From Dichetophora obliterata (Eukaryota; Arthropoda; Insecta; Diptera; Sciomyzidae), in NCBI GenBank assembly GCA_963920525.1, contig OY986438.1:185603388-185667387 (forward strand): a DNA stretch of 64,000 nucleotides, read 5' to 3'. This document shows positions 19,649 to 32,886 of this stretch, piece after piece. A program made the translations under genes and the position numbers. The notes beneath the pieces are model-generated. The model was not told the origin of the DNA and ran no database searches. It was given only the letters and a program-made list of their open reading frames with translations. The first letter of the stretch is position 1, and each line of letters begins with the position of its first letter.

Positions 19649-20461
19649 ATTTAAACCAACAGCTGTACCAAGCGAGCTAGAATTCCATGCAACAATTTTT
19701 GTTTCTTGTTGCATAAGCGTCTTCTTTCAAGTCCTCATGACGTTACTATTTTTTTAAATTTTTCCATAAAGCCAAAAAACTTTTTGCAATAATAGATACC
19801 ATAACTTTCATCGTTGCTCTTTTACGTAACCGCGAGGTAGGAAGTAGCGTTGTAACGGTATAAATTAAAAAAATATTTGTAAACATAAAAGGGCAGTTTC
19901 GTCTTTGACTTTAAATTTGAAAACCTTCTACAAAAATAAAAAATCAGGCACTGTTTTTTCGAAAAGTTGATGTTTTTTTACATACATAAAAACTAATTAT
20001 TAATTTTTGTTTTCGTGCAATGTAAAGACAAAACTAGAAAACGTTTTTGCCATGTTAGTTCTAAGATCTTTACTTTTAATTTTTTCATTTGTATCTTTTT
20101 TAAAGCAAAAAAAGTTACATATATTTATTTTCTCTTTAAAAAATTATTCATAATTGTACAAACTTTGCACTAAAATACGACAAAATATACTGAAAAAATA
20201 CTAATGTAATTGCTCGGAAATTGTGAGTGAAATTATTTTATAAAATCTCTGTGAAACTAAATATAGCTCTGTTTATTTTTCAACCGAGTTTTTTCGGCTA
20301 TTTACTGTATTCTAGTCATAAGGAAGAATGGTTTCGTCGTTTATGAGGAATATGGCATAAAACAAGAAGAGTTTATAATCTGAATATCTACCTCTTGATA
20401 ACTATTAAAGAAGAGTGTTCGATCTCAAGTAACTAACATTTATATTGTAAGTCAGAAAATT

Positions 20462-21039
20462 TTAAAATAAAACTAGTAAGGAATTATCTTCGACTGGGCC
20501 GAAGTTAAAATACCCCCACGGCCGAATTAGAGCACATATAAAGTCTTAAGAAAACTGTTATATATGTTTAAAGAGATTTTCCCGTTTTGGTTCAATCACT
20601 TTGTATGGGAGGTAGGTGTGGTTTTCATCTGATTTTTGCAAATTTAATACTCAAAGTAAATATTAAATATTTAAGACACTGTGCGAAATTTGAAGTCATT
20701 TAAGTCATTGTGGAATTTAAAGAGATCTTACCGTTTTGGTTAAGGTCACTTTGTATGGGAGGTAGGCGTGGTTTTCATCCGATTTTGCTCAGATTCGAAC
20801 TTTGACCTCCATTTTTGTATAAAAAGCTTATATTTTGAATTTCGTTATGATAGCTCAAAAATTACGGCTGCTATCGTGGACACAGACGGACAGACGGGCA
20901 CGGCTTAATCGATTCAGGAGGTGATGCTGATCAGGAATATATATACTTTTCTATACCGGCCACGCCTCCTTATCGGCGTTACAAACGTAGTGGCAAAATT
21001 AATACACCCCCATTACGTTTTTTAAACGTGGGGGTATAA
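20462..21039 (+). mobile_element. mini-me / DINE-1-like repeat (Helitron-related, non-autonomous)
   Basis: The start (AGTAAGGAATTATCTTCGAC) resembles the common dipteran AGTAAGGAA...TTCGG head. The later core GACGGACAGACGGGCACGGC, then TGATCAGGAATATATATAC, then GCGTTACAAACGTA is the conserved core of mini-me/INE-1-type elements. It ends in a hairpin, CCCCCA...TGGGGG, near 21007-21034. Inside, a ~146-bp unit containing GTCACTTTGTATGGGAGGTAG is present twice (about 20572 and 20717). No coding region. Confidence 0.75.
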
Positions 21040-22975
21040 ATATATCTCAAATTATGTTAAACTTAAAATTCATTTGTAATAATTTACCATAAAAAAAAAA
21101 CACGAAGACAACTTCATTATAAACGTTTTTATCAAATTGAAATTTTATAAATGCTAGCAAAATAATCCCATAAATCCGACAACTCTATATAAAGCAACAA
21201 AATAGTTAATGCTGTAACAAGGCACGATTATCCAAGATTATCCAAGTCTTAATATTGTTTTGATTACAAATGAACATTTATGGCTACCGAAAAATCAAGC
21301 TTAAAATAAGTTATTTCCAAAATAATGGAACCGTGCTGCCATAAGCAATGGTTAAAAAATCATTTTGCTGATTATGCTGGTGTTGTTCGTGGGTAGCAGC
21401 AACCAGCAATATTATTATTATGAGCAACACTTTCGACAACTTTCAAGCCTTTTCACAAAAATTTATATAATTCAGTTGTAGCTAGTTGTTGGGAAAATTT
21501 AATTTTCAACTTTAATATAAAGCACGGCTTAAGAAGCAGTAAGTTTGCATTGATTGAAATAAACCTAGAGAGAAACACTTTTGAAGTACCTAGTTATATA
21601 CTTAAAATGGAGATAAGACAAACATGGAAAATAGCAGAAAACAAAAGCAGCTAAGCCATTAAAAAAGCAACTTTAAGTGCTCAGCTATATTGATGACGTT
21701 GTTGCTATTACAGTGGATGTGGTTGTTGTTGTTAGTAAACTAGTTGGAATGGCTTCATTGCATAGGGTTAACACTTGCAACTCTCACAAATGCAAATGTA
21801 GCATAACTACAAACCTTAAACTTATATATGAAATAGCAAAGTGCTTAAAGTAAAGATGGTCTGAAAATTGTTTCAACTGAAGTTATAGAAATAATATTTT
21901 AAAGACAAAGAAACTGAGACTTAGTTTTTGTTTTGCAACGAAATATTTTTTCAATAGATTTCATCAATTTAAAAACACTGAATTTTTAATGGTTAATAAA
22001 ATAGATCAATAGTTTAATATTTTTTTAATTTAATTTATATCATAATCATAATGATCATCAAGTGCAGATTTAAATAAGACTTTCAGCGCAGCTTTTGAAC
22101 CCTGAAACCCAATAACAAGTAGTACCACTCGTTGTGATGCTTCAACTGAAGGATGTTTTTAAATTTTTTTCCAATTATATCATACCTATAATTTTTCAAA
22201 GTTTTTCTCAAGTGACGTAATTGACGTTTAGTATGTTGATGTTGTTGATTGTTAAACTAAGAAACGTTAACTTGATTGCTGGCCATGCTTCAATAATTTT
22301 TGCTTTGCTTTAAACCTTTGCAGAGCCTTGGATTAACCATCGGCTAAGCAGCTATTGAAGTCATATTTGGACCATTTTTGAAGCGCTTAATATCATCTTC
22401 TTAAAAATGTTTTTAATATTTATTTTCAAAATCAAAAACTTTCAACTGCTACAAGATGGGCCTGTCAGCCCAACGCCTTGTTGCTTGTTTGCTGTTGCTG
22501 TAATAATTGTCAATTAACGTTGACCATTAACTTTTGCTGCGGTTACCGGAAGTTGAACAACTTACAAAGTTTTTTTTTCTTTGTTGCGCATTGCAAGGCG
22601 GTGTGTTGCCAACGCAGCGGACCATCATAAAGTTTCATGAATATCCATGAACAACAACATTATTCAATTTGAAAATCGTTGGCAATGGTTTCTTGTTAAC
22701 AAAATAATTGCTGAGGGTCAGTTTGGGTTTCATAGTGGCGATGTTGTGTTAGTGGTTGCGGTTATGAAAGTGCGGAAGTTGCCTCCGATTAGTTAGGAAA
22801 ATGGAAGCAATAAATATTGTTGATATTTTGAGCTTCTGTTTAATATCATAACGATAGTTGCTATTTTAAAAGTTCCATTTCGATCTAAATTAAATAGTTG
22901 CTATAAATTCAATCTTGCAAATATTGGCTTAATCTTTATAGTCATAATAATGTGTATTGTATACGTACATTATAT
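21040..22975. other. Non-coding DNA without recognised repeats
   Basis: No gene. The stretch is low in transposon signatures and contains GTTGTTG/CAACAAC-rich segments, so it may be older intronic DNA. Confidence 0.5.
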
Positions 22976-22979
22976 TAAA

Positions 22980-23560
22980 TAATAACAGTAACATAACACA
23001 GATAAATAAAGTTAAAATAATATAATAAAGATATCCCAGTGAAACAAATCAATCTATTATGAATGCATTTATGAAATTTCTCGAATAGAAAAGTGCACTT
23101 ACGGCACTCAAATAATAAATTATTTAAAAAATTTAAGAACAGAAACTTTTTTCTTTGTGTACCCTTTGTTACAAATTCTGCATCATTAGAGCAGAATTTG
23201 ACAGGTGGCAAGTTGTTTTTTCCCACTATAAGCCATCATGTTTTTTCCTCTATTATTTACAGTATTAATTACAGTAATTAATAACAGTAACATAACACAG
23301 ATAAATAAAGTTAAAATAATATAATAAAGATATCCCAGTGAACCAAATCAATCTATTATGAATGCATTTATGAAATTTCTCGGATAGAAGAGTACACTTA
23401 CGGCACTCAAATAATAATTTATTTAAAAAATCCAAGAACAGAAACTTTTTTCTGGGTGTACCCTTTGTTACAAATTTTGCATCACTAGGGCAGAATTTGA
23501 CAGCTGGCAAGCTGTTTTTTCCGCTATAAGCCACCATGTTTCTTCCTCTATTTTCTAAAA
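22980..23560. repeat. Tandem duplication with 299-bp period
   Basis: TAATAACAGTAACATAACAC at 22980 recurs at 23279, and the two copies stay closely alike through CCCTTTGTTACAAATT and GCAGAATTTGACAG. A shorter, inverted relative of the same block lies at about 23775-23826. The matching minus-strand open frames are a by-product of the duplication. Confidence 0.85.
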
Positions 23561-23934
23561 GTATTTTTGTAAACCTGATACGTCAGGTGAAAGTACGTGA
23601 ATTAGGTTAATACCATGTGGTTGACTCTTCTAACAAAATTCGTCAAGTAAAAGCAACCTGGATCAGGTAAGAGTATTTTTCCCTGAGTGTAGCTATTGAA
23701 ACCTTACTTTTTTTTCAAAAATTCTCAAATGGCCTGTTTCTGACAAGGAAACTCTGAAAAAAACAACTTGAAATCTGTCAAATTCTGCATCACTGCTCTA
23801 GTTGTAACAAAGGGTACCTCGCGATAAGGTAGGTGAATTAAAACTGTCTGTCAGATTTAAATTATATCTAATTCTGTGCTCATTTGGGCTGCGAAAATTA
23901 AGTGACCATAACTCATTTGCTCTAGCTCTAGGAC

Positions 23935-24768
23935 CCCTGTTTGGGCACGGTTTCCACCTCAAATTCCCATAAAAAATACCTTTTTCCCACGAGAACGAAA
24001 AAAAATTACCACAGCCATTTCAAATACCAAAATACTAAAAAAAAAATCCCACGGCTATCAAAAAAATACCACAAAAAATACCACAAGTATTTAAAATAAC
24101 CACAAAAATACCACGTATTAAAAAATACCACAGAAAATCCTATAGGAATTAAAAAATACCACAAAAAATACCACAAGTATTTAAAATTCTCACAAAAATA
24201 CCACAAAATTTATTAAAAATGTAAATGTTGCATACTTTTTTACAATGAAACGCAAACAAATATTACACGTTAAATAAATAAAACATGTACAACTGTGATA
24301 AAAAATAGCTGTGATCAAAAATAGTAACTTTCTGTTTCTACCCGTCATGCAATTTTTAAAATATTATTTAATTTTCTCTTGTAATAGCGTTACACTTTAA
24401 CACAAACGATCAACGATGCTATTCAAATTATCAACAGTACGTTCCATGTGTTGCTGCGTTTGCTTTTTTGTAATTTGGATGCGTTCATAACACATTCAAT
24501 ATATAGCAAGGGTGAAAAAGCGTGCGGAGATATTTGTGCAAAAATAACATTTTAAAATCCTTAAAATTCTCAAAAAAATTCCACGTGAATAAAAAATAGC
24601 ATGCTGAATTAAAAAATACCATTTGAATTTTAGATTCCCACGGCAATTAAAAATTCCCTAAAAAAATCCCACGTGAATTAAAAAATACCATGGTAATTTT
24701 TAATTGCCGTGGGAAATCCCATATATGGGATTTTTCTACTAAAGGTGGCAACCGTGTGTTGGGGGCAA
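23935..24768. mobile_element. Foldback element with internal AAAAATACCACAA minisatellite
   Basis: The left end CACGGTTTCCACCTCAAATT and the right end, inverted CACGGTTGCCACCTTTAGT, flank an interior built of ATACCACAA / TCCCACGTGAATTAAAAAA variants (24050-24205 and 24560-24725). The simple-repeat interior is much diverged. Confidence 0.55.
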
Positions 24769-24769
24769 A

Positions 24770-25720
24770 AAGAGGTTTTTTAGTCTTAATTTTGTTGCTC
24801 GTAATGTTATTGTTGAACAATTCCAAAATTTGCATGTAGATGATTGAAGTAAAAACATTTAAAGCTAGCATTTGGTTAAATAAACCAGATTTGATTCGAT
24901 TCGAATTAAGTTAAGATAACTAAAAACTTTTTTAAAAGTGTCATTAAACCACAAAAACAGGTTAAGTGGACCAGAATGGCATATGGTTATCTTAACCTGA
25001 CGATTCATGTTGGCAAATTTTAACCTGAAATTTATTTAAAATTTGGTTAAATTAACCAGATATTTTTTCTGGGTGCATAACTTTGGTATTCGAATTAAGG
25101 TTTTTTAAGTTTTTGCAAGACATTAATTCATTTAAATTTTTGGACTTGTTTTTCTTAAAAATACCCAAACTCGTAATTTCCAAAAAGGTACAAAGGTATA
25201 ACCACCTAGTTATTTAACTTAATCGCACATGTTTTCGTATCTGTTTCGAGTATAGTTTAAGAAAATATTTTCACAAAATTTTAATTCAATTCTTTCAAAT
25301 TTGGATTTTGCGTTGTTTTTAAAAGTAAAAAATCAGAACTCTAGTAGGTTTTGTCTAATTGTAATGTTTGATGAAAGAAAACTAAAATTCAAAACGAGGT
25401 ACTTAACAGTTTTTAAAAATTTGCACTCAAAAAAAGGTATTGGATTTTTTTAAAAATATCACTTTTTTTCCATATAAATCAGATTTTCAACTGAAAAGTG
25501 CAAGCGATAAGTTTAAATGTCAATATATTTTTCTAAAAATTTCTTTTACTTCTGTTTTGTAAAAGAAAAAAACCACGGTCCGTAATTAAAGATCAAAAAA
25601 AACTATTTTGCTCCATACAAATAAGGACCACTCTAATGTACAAGGTTCAAGGTTATTGACTTTTATTTCTACTCCAACTTTTAACTACTTATGAAATACA
25701 GGAATTTAAGTAAAAGTTTG
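24770..25720. other. Non-coding AT-rich DNA
   Basis: No gene. Short GGTTAAATTAACCAGA-type segments recur at about 24872, 24960 and 25030. Confidence 0.45.
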
Positions 25721-25724
25721 AATA

Positions 25725-25960
25725 AGAATTAATACAAGGATAAAGATAAGGAATAGAACAAGGTTTTTGACAAACTAAATGCAAAAATACTGCAACTCTT
25801 TACTACATATGGAACACAAAAATGTAAACAAGGATTTGAATAAGCATTAATACAATTATAATGATAAGGACTAGAACAAAGATTAGGACAAAGACTTGGA
25901 CATAGATTGGAACAGTGAGTAAAACAAAAATTTAGACAAGGATGAAACAAATTGACCTCA
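25725..25960. repeat. Degenerate purine-rich ACAAGGATTAGAACAAA repeat
   Basis: Repeated words ACAAGGAT, ATAAGGA and GGACAAAGA through about 235 bp. The Cys/Asn-rich minus-strand frame over it is a translation of the repeat, not a gene. Confidence 0.55.
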
Positions 25961-27355
25961 ATGATTTCTTAAAGTATTATTATAAGAATCAGCACAGTGA
26001 CTACGACAAGGATGAAGATATTTGGAAGTATTTAAGGGTTTTTCGAAGACACAGCTATCTACTTTATTTTAATGGGTCTTTTAAAGCCTTTTTAGAAAAA
26101 AATGGTAAAAGAGTTCTCTTAAAATTAGTTGAAAAAGATTTAAAAAGTTCATTAAAAATGCTTCTTGGAAACTTTATTTAAGGGAGAAGCTTTAGATTGT
26201 TACATAATTCATATCAAATATGTAGGAACCAGATTTCTGCACTCTACTGGCAGAATACCTCTACTTAAATATAACAAGTTTGCAACTGAGAAGAATTTCT
26301 TAAAACAAGAATTTCTTAAAACTGTTATACAATTAACATTCCAAATTCGATGCTATTGGCAGCACTTTAGTACACCTCAACATATGGCTACCGAGTTGAG
26401 CGAACTTTAGTCACGCATTCATTTAGTTTAAAATTTATTACTTTGCATAAAATTAAAAGCTTAAACCTTAAAATTAAAAGCTTAAAAGTCCAGGTGTGTT
26501 TAAGTAAACTATCATAAATCTTCGAAACATCAAAAATATATGCTTGTTTAGCAGATTAAAAACAACAACAATGATGCATGCTAGTTCAGCATATTAAAAA
26601 CATTTAGATTGTTCTTCAAATTGGAATGTGTTAAGGAAGTAATAATATTAATTGTTACTGGATTATAAAAACAAACAAATGTTGGGCACACAAAACAAAA
26701 ACAGAACCAGATTGTTCAAAATACAAATCGTAGTATTAGGATTATGTTAAAAATAAATTAAAAGCTGCTTACTTAAACTAAGGCATCAATAGCAATATAT
26801 CATGAATCAATAGTGTGTTATAAAAATTTGCATAAATGAGACAAACTTGAAATGTTATGAAAAAGGTAAATAAATTGTGTTAAAATTTATATGTTTACTC
26901 CTAACTTTACCAAGAAGACAGCAAAATTAAAAGTTAACAAAACAAATTGTATGCTCAACTTGGCTGTTTGCAGTATGCATATTTGTTGTAACAATAAAAA
27001 CTTTGTTAATTGCCAAGACAAGCTTAAGCAAAAAAAAAAAAAAAGAAGCAAAACCAATTGCTGCTTGAACCAAAAAAGCAGCTACAAAAAATATTAAAAA
27101 ATTGAATAGCTTAAAAAATATGAAGTTGGAAATTATTAAGATGAGCAGAGGCAGCAGCTGCTAGCTACTAACTGTTGAACACAATTCATAAAACACACTT
27201 GGTTTAAGCCAAAAGTAAATAACTACAACAAAATTATGAAAATAACCAAAATCAAAATCAAGTACTTAACAAAAACAAAATAAGCATTAACCAAAATAGC
27301 AGCCATTACGTGAATGCGTAAAAATTGCGTAAGTCTATAAAAATGCTGGTCCTCT
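25961..27355. other. Non-coding DNA, A-rich
   Basis: Short open frames occur but none has family motifs or a convincing start. The 26.5-27.3 kb part is rich in AACAAAA-type runs. Confidence 0.45.
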
Positions 27356-27364
27356 TACACACAC

Positions 27365-27402
<38 letters not shown>
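27356..27402. repeat. (CA)n microsatellite
   Basis: About 23 CA units with one G interruption. Confidence 0.95.
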
Positions 27403-27404
<2 letters not shown>

Positions 27405-28534
27405 GGAACCCGCTCGGTGGGTTCGTTAAAGCGAAGTGCCATGAAGGTGGGTGGGTCTTTTGGTCAAGGAAGAGGAAGATAAAAAAGAAGCTTTAAATCT
27501 AATAAATTACAACATGTAGAGATTTTACAGTCATTTCATATGTATAATTAAGATTTATGGTTAAATAAAATAAAAATATTATGTTATTTGCACAGCGGGT
27601 GCCAAGTGGCAAGTTTATAAGAAAAACATTGTTGCCAGATTTTGTTAATTCAGTGTTTAATGAATGTATAATCAAATATTTTTTCATTTAGCTTTTTAAT
27701 AAAATCTAATGCAACCACAATAACAACAAAGATTGCGTTAATTCAAAAATGATTTGTGCTGCTATTGCAGTTTCTTGCACATTAGCCACTTTGTTGTCAT
27801 TTTTGTTGTGTCTTGGTTGTAGAGGCTCTTTGAAAAAACGCAGCAGTAGCTATCGTTGTCGTTGCTGTTGTTGTTGTTGTTGGCTTTTGTGCCACATTTT
27901 ACAAAATTTCACTACTTTTTTGGTTTTCTTTGCGGTTTTCTTACTGCTTCTATTTTTTTTTGCCCCCCATCTTGCACCGATTTTCTCGAAAGTTTTTCTA
28001 GCTTAACTTTGCCAATTGTGAGCTCTTTACAACAATAGCAACTAGTTGTTTGTTTTATTTTTAAACTACTAAAAAAAGTTGTGACATCTTTTACTTGCAT
28101 TTTGGTCATGCTGTTAGAGACTGCAATTATGTTCTACCACGTTCGAAGTCAACTTAAAATAGATATCCAATGTGCACAAAAGCGGATGCGTATCCGTTTT
28201 GAGCCCTTTACGAGTCCGTAAAAAAAATGGTCACTACGTTAACATTAAAGACATAATTAAATTTGTCATAAATTTTTTTATTTCAGTCGATTAGAGATAC
28301 GAAATTCAATTGTGTACTTGTTTTTATTATAAATTAGCTCTCTTTCAAATAGAGTAAAACTACTTGTCAGAATTTTAAAATTTTTATCATGAGTGACTAA
28401 GTTACATGTTACTACAGGATAGCCGTTCACAAGATATTTTCCGGAACTAACTAAATAATTACTATGAATTACTAAAAAAATTACATAAAAAATGTAATTT
28501 TTGAAACTAGCATAGATGCGTTTTATTAAAAAAA
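27403..28534. other. Non-coding DNA
   Basis: Holds a CTGTTG/TTGTTG-rich patch at about 27850-27890. The Cys-rich frame translated from it (27749-28006) is low in complexity and not a credible gene. Confidence 0.45.
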
Positions 28535-28795
28535 ACGAGTCCGTCGCGAATTCGTATCATTTAGAAAAAAAGTCAGTCTCGAATTCGCGTTACCTTGAAA
28601 AAATGAATTCATCTCGAATTCGTATATGATGTCCGTTCTGAGTTCGAGACGGATCCAAAAAATGAAAAATGCAATTTCCGTTTTTAAGAGGAATTTCATA
28701 CGAAAAAGGATCAGCTCCGAATGCGAAACGCAATCCGTATCGAATAAATGTACAAAGAAGTGAGTCCATTTCGAATTCAAAATGGATCAGTTTTG
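28535..28795. repeat. Degenerate TCGAATTCG-centred minisatellite
   Basis: TCGAATTCG or close variants recur every 30 to 60 bp, joined to GAGTCCGT and AAAAATGAA words. Diverged; no coding content. Confidence 0.5.
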
Positions 28796-29166
28796 GTAGT
28801 TATATGCTTATATGTAGTTCATTTTGTTGTATTGATAAGAAAATAGTTTTTACTTAAATTACTAATTTTACATGTATTTTTTTATAAAAATTTTATTAAA
28901 CTGAACCCGCTTTATGATCCTTGGACAAGCAGTGAAATGTTTATTTTATTGAATCCATTTCTATCAGAGTACTTACATCTTTATCTCTACAATTATATAA
29001 AAGGGTACTCACGTATGTTTGGAACCGCAAAGCTTGAGAACGGCAGGCGCTATTTCAATAATTATTTTTCGATTTGATAGCTATTGTACTCAGTTGTGAC
29101 ATAGGTTATATAAATTTTTGAACAAAACATGGAACAAAATAGCTTGTTTGAAAAATGCTTGATTAA

Positions 29167-30657
29167 CCTTAATCGGTTCTTTGTGTAAATTTTACACACT
29201 ACTCAACTTCAAGCTGATATTTCTTTAATACAAGTTCATCAAATTGAGCTAGGATTTTGGCTCAATGTAAAAATCGTATGCAAAATTTATGTTTTCGACA
29301 TTTTTTCACGCTAGGTGTCGCTGCTACCCTACAGAAAAAATTTCTCTAATAGGTTCTTGTGTGTAAAATTTACACACTATAATCTTGGCGCGCCTTTGTC
29401 ACTGTGCTTTTGCTTAATTGTTAGTTTTTATTTCGATAATTTCCCAATTTTTAATTTTTTTGAACTAACTGAAACTAGGTGCATTACACCTCCTTGTTCG
29501 ACGCCCATAAAATGTTATGAGTGCAACGGCATGTGGAAATTGTGGGCGAATACCGAATACCGACAGCGCAAAAACCATATTTAGTAGGCGTTTTATAACT
29601 TGCTAAAGTTTCGCGAAACCGAATTCCGATGATGTGTGACTTATGCTTACGAAAGCTATTCGATATCGAAAATTTTGGGGTATATTTGCGGTGCCATGCC
29701 CCTTTTTGCAATCAGAACCACACTTCACAAGAACATTCTCAAGACTTTGCAACCGTTTCCCTAAAAATTTCATAAAAATTGGTAAAACGGTTTCGGAGTC
29801 TTTACGTGATATACACACATACATATATTAATTTTTTTTAAAGATAAATTGGCGGGAAAAGGTGGCATGCCAACATTTATATATATAGTGACCACGACTT
29901 GGTCCCATTGCACCTACATACCAATTTTGACTATCAAAACGTGAACATCTCAGGAATAAGCATAATTTCGAAAAAATGGGCGGGTATATATTGCGCTCAC
30001 ATTACACATATGAAATAAACTACCAAATATTAGTTTTATTCAATCAAAACCGCCTTATATAGAGAGGTTTCATTGATTTGTGGGCAGTAAAATGGGCTTG
30101 GTAACATTTATATACATAGTTCACTATCAAAACTTGTAGAACTCAGGAATTGGCATGATTTCGCAAAAGTAGTCGTAGATAAAGTGCGATCACGCCCATT
30201 TTTAATTGGAGTTACTGGAAGTAATCATCTAAACAAAATTTCAGTTTTTTAATGATCAAAACCGTCTGATATATAGCATATTTTATGGTTAGTGGGCGAT
30301 AATGTAAATTTAGGTTGTATGGGAGGTACCACGCCCCCTTATCCAATCAACACCAAACCAGGAGCACTCTAAAGATGTTGTTTCAATTTCTCTGAAAATT
30401 TCATAAGGATCAATCCAGCGGTTTTTGAGTCTATACGTGATATACATACATACATCCACTTTTGTATATAAATTTTTTACGCGATTAATCGATTTGAAAC
30501 TTTTTTTAAATTTAATAAAATATTGAGCAAGTAAATTCTTTTAACGAGTAAACTGCATGCATTTCGCTCATCGATGAAAATATTGCACCTGAAAAAAGTG
30601 TGTAAAATGTACACACAAGGAACCAATTCGTTTCTAGAAATAAGGGACCGATGAAGG
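29167..30657. mobile_element. TTAA-flanked element, about 1.5 kb, with palindromic subterminal motifs
   Basis: TTAA sits at 29163-29166 and 30658-30661. The ends are CCTTAATCGGTTCTTT and, inverted, CCTTCATCGGTCCCTT. The palindrome GTGTAAA(A)TTTACACAC lies close to the left end, again near 29348-29369, and near the right end (30597-30614). The interior (29600-30480) holds two related blocks ending ...GTCTTTACGTGATATACACA, typical of dispersed fly repeats. No transposase is seen. A piggyBac-like assignment rests on TTAA and the end shape. Confidence 0.6.
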
Positions 30658-31230
30658 TTAAGCATATCTCTGAAATGGGTTGACTGATAAATAATTTTTG
30701 ACAAATTATGCACACGAGCACTGAATTATCTAGTAACACATTTTTTTTAACCCGAACTATTTAACGATGATCCGGATAATTTTTTCGGTACTAATTTAGC
30801 CCCTAATCCTGGAATCGAAATCCCTACTGTTAAGGCATTCTAAATCCAATATTAAAAAACTTCAGCACCCTCGCAAATGGCTTAGAAGTTAAAGGGTCGA
30901 AAGTTCGGATAATTTGCCTGAAAAACATGTGATTTTTTTTATTTTCCTTCTAGGCATTATGGGTATAAAAAAATAGGTTATGCTATTCAACAAGATATTA
31001 AACATAGAAATTCATGCAATATTTTTGAAAATATTAAATTTTACATATTACTTGCTCTTAACAATCCACCATTTTACGACATAACCACAACGTAAGTACA
31101 AAGAATTATTATTGTATTTACACACTTTCTAATAAATTTGTATTTGGGCCCTTAAAAAGTTAGCCTGGCAATGCCAAGACTTATTATTAGACGAGTCGGT
31201 TTATATATTTGTTTATTGCTTCTTTTACGT

Positions 31231-31302
31231 AAAGCGCAATAGCCCAGTGGTTAGATTACTTAACTTAATAAGTGAATGTCGAGGGTTCGAGTGTCACTGC
31301 GT
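31231..31302 (+). mobile_element. tRNA-like sequence, probably a SINE head
   Basis: A-box TAGCCCAGTGGTTAGA (31240-31255) and B-box GGGTTCGAGTG (31284-31294) at tRNA spacing. A rough acceptor pairing CGCA/TGCG is visible. The anticodon stem is poor, so a functional tRNA is unlikely. Confidence 0.5.
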
Positions 31303-32374
31303 TTTTTATTTTTTTGTTTAGTATTTTATTGCAATGTTCAAAGCGGCATGCAAAAGATTTGATCTTATATGTCAACAACTTTTGTTAAATAAATATCGTA
31401 AAATAAATATCGATTTATTGTTAGTGATTTAGTGTTATTCCAAGCATATACTAAATTTAGAACCAAAGATGAATTAAAATCATATTTTAGTATCTTGCAA
31501 GTACTAGATATGAAACCAAATCTGTTGTGTACTAGGAACAACTCATACATTTGACCTTTGCAGGGGTTCGTGTAAAAACTTGTTTCTACATTCCTTTTTT
31601 TTATTTGGGGATTCTATGTGGTACATGGTAATGTGGTAGATAGGGGGTAGGAATGTTCAGAAAAATTGTTAAGAGTGAAAAAAAAAAATTAAGATTAGCT
31701 CAAATATTTGACCCATTTAGGGGTTAATTCAGAAGAGATATAAACTTTTTTCGGAAAATTTGTGTGGTTTTTAAAAGGTAGAAACCTGAAAAGGCGGCAG
31801 ATGGAGAAAAGATATGCTCAAAATGAATATTGGGGTTTAAAAATACAAAAACCAACTTGTAAATTTGAACCTCCTAGTAGTTAACTAGGTGAATATCATG
31901 GGAGTAGCAAACTTATAATCATGGGATTATACTCAGGGGGGCAATTTTTTGTTTCATGTAGCTGATAAATAAAATTTATTATTTTTAAAATATTGGATTT
32001 ATTGAGAAAAATTTAAAAATTATATATGAAACAAAATTGAATTAAACGCGATTTAATAAAAGCGAAAATCAAAGTATTAATCAGCGCGAATCTTCAGCAA
32101 AGCAATTTAAAAAACATCATTCAGCTTCTATGTTTTCTCTTGCATCAAATTTCCGTGCACGCTTTAAAGGAATAAAAACGCCGTTGTAAGGATGATTTTA
32201 ATAAGTCGAGATATAGTATGAACAGCGACAGCTTACAATATTTGAATGGTAATGTTGCTGAATGGATTATAAGCTAATTTTATTTTTTGCGTAAAGCAGT
32301 TTTTACAAAACTGAATGATTGGAGGCTTGGTCTTTTCCAAGTTGTGAGATTCACAAAAAACTATAGCCAAAATA
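31303..32374. other. Non-coding AT-rich DNA
   Basis: No gene, RNA gene or clear repeat recognised. Confidence 0.45.
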
Positions 32375-32623
32375 ACACTGGTCAACAGTGTTTATGCCAC
32401 ACGAAATTTGATAGCTAATACTGTTTAAGCTGTACTCCCACGTTATGAAACTGACTTTTTTTAATTTTATTTGGCCTCAGATTTTTTGTGATTTTGAACT
32501 TTGTGTTTGTACGACTTTGATCCTGTTTTTATGCTCTGGAATCCAAACAACTTAACGCAAAGCAAAAAAAAGCACCATCCTATAGAAAATTAAACAAGCT
32601 ATTTAGTGAGGCTGCCATATTTA

Positions 32624-32886
32624 CAGCCCTATTCTGGCAAATTAACAAATTCTTAATCAGTATTTTGAATATTTCTATGTGTTTGTTGTAATTTTTTTAT
32701 TTCAAAACAAAATTTGAAGCTCAAAATTAAAAAATTTGATAAAAATTGTCAACTGCTTATCAGTTATTGACAATTTCACTAACAAATTTTGTTTTTTGAG
32801 CTTTAAATTTTGTTCTGAAAACAACAAACACATAAAAATATTCAAAACACTGGTTAAAAATTTGTTAATTTGCCAGAATAGGACTG
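32624..32886. mobile_element. PIF/Harbinger-like MITE (CAGCCCTATTCTGGC ends), TTA target duplication, copy 1
   Basis: 263 bp, almost wholly an inverted repeat: CAGCCCTATTCTGGC at the left and CAGTCCTATTCTGGC inverted at the right. TTA flanks it on both sides (32621-32623, 32887-32889). The right arm of the enclosing foldback keeps the empty site (CCATATTTAGTCTG, inverted), with one TTA. A TWA 3-bp target is the PIF/Harbinger signature. Confidence 0.85.

Noticed and set aside
27749..28006. Cys/Leu-rich small membrane protein
   Set aside because: The frame is driven by a CTGTTG/TTGTTG patch and T-rich runs; there is no conserved motif.
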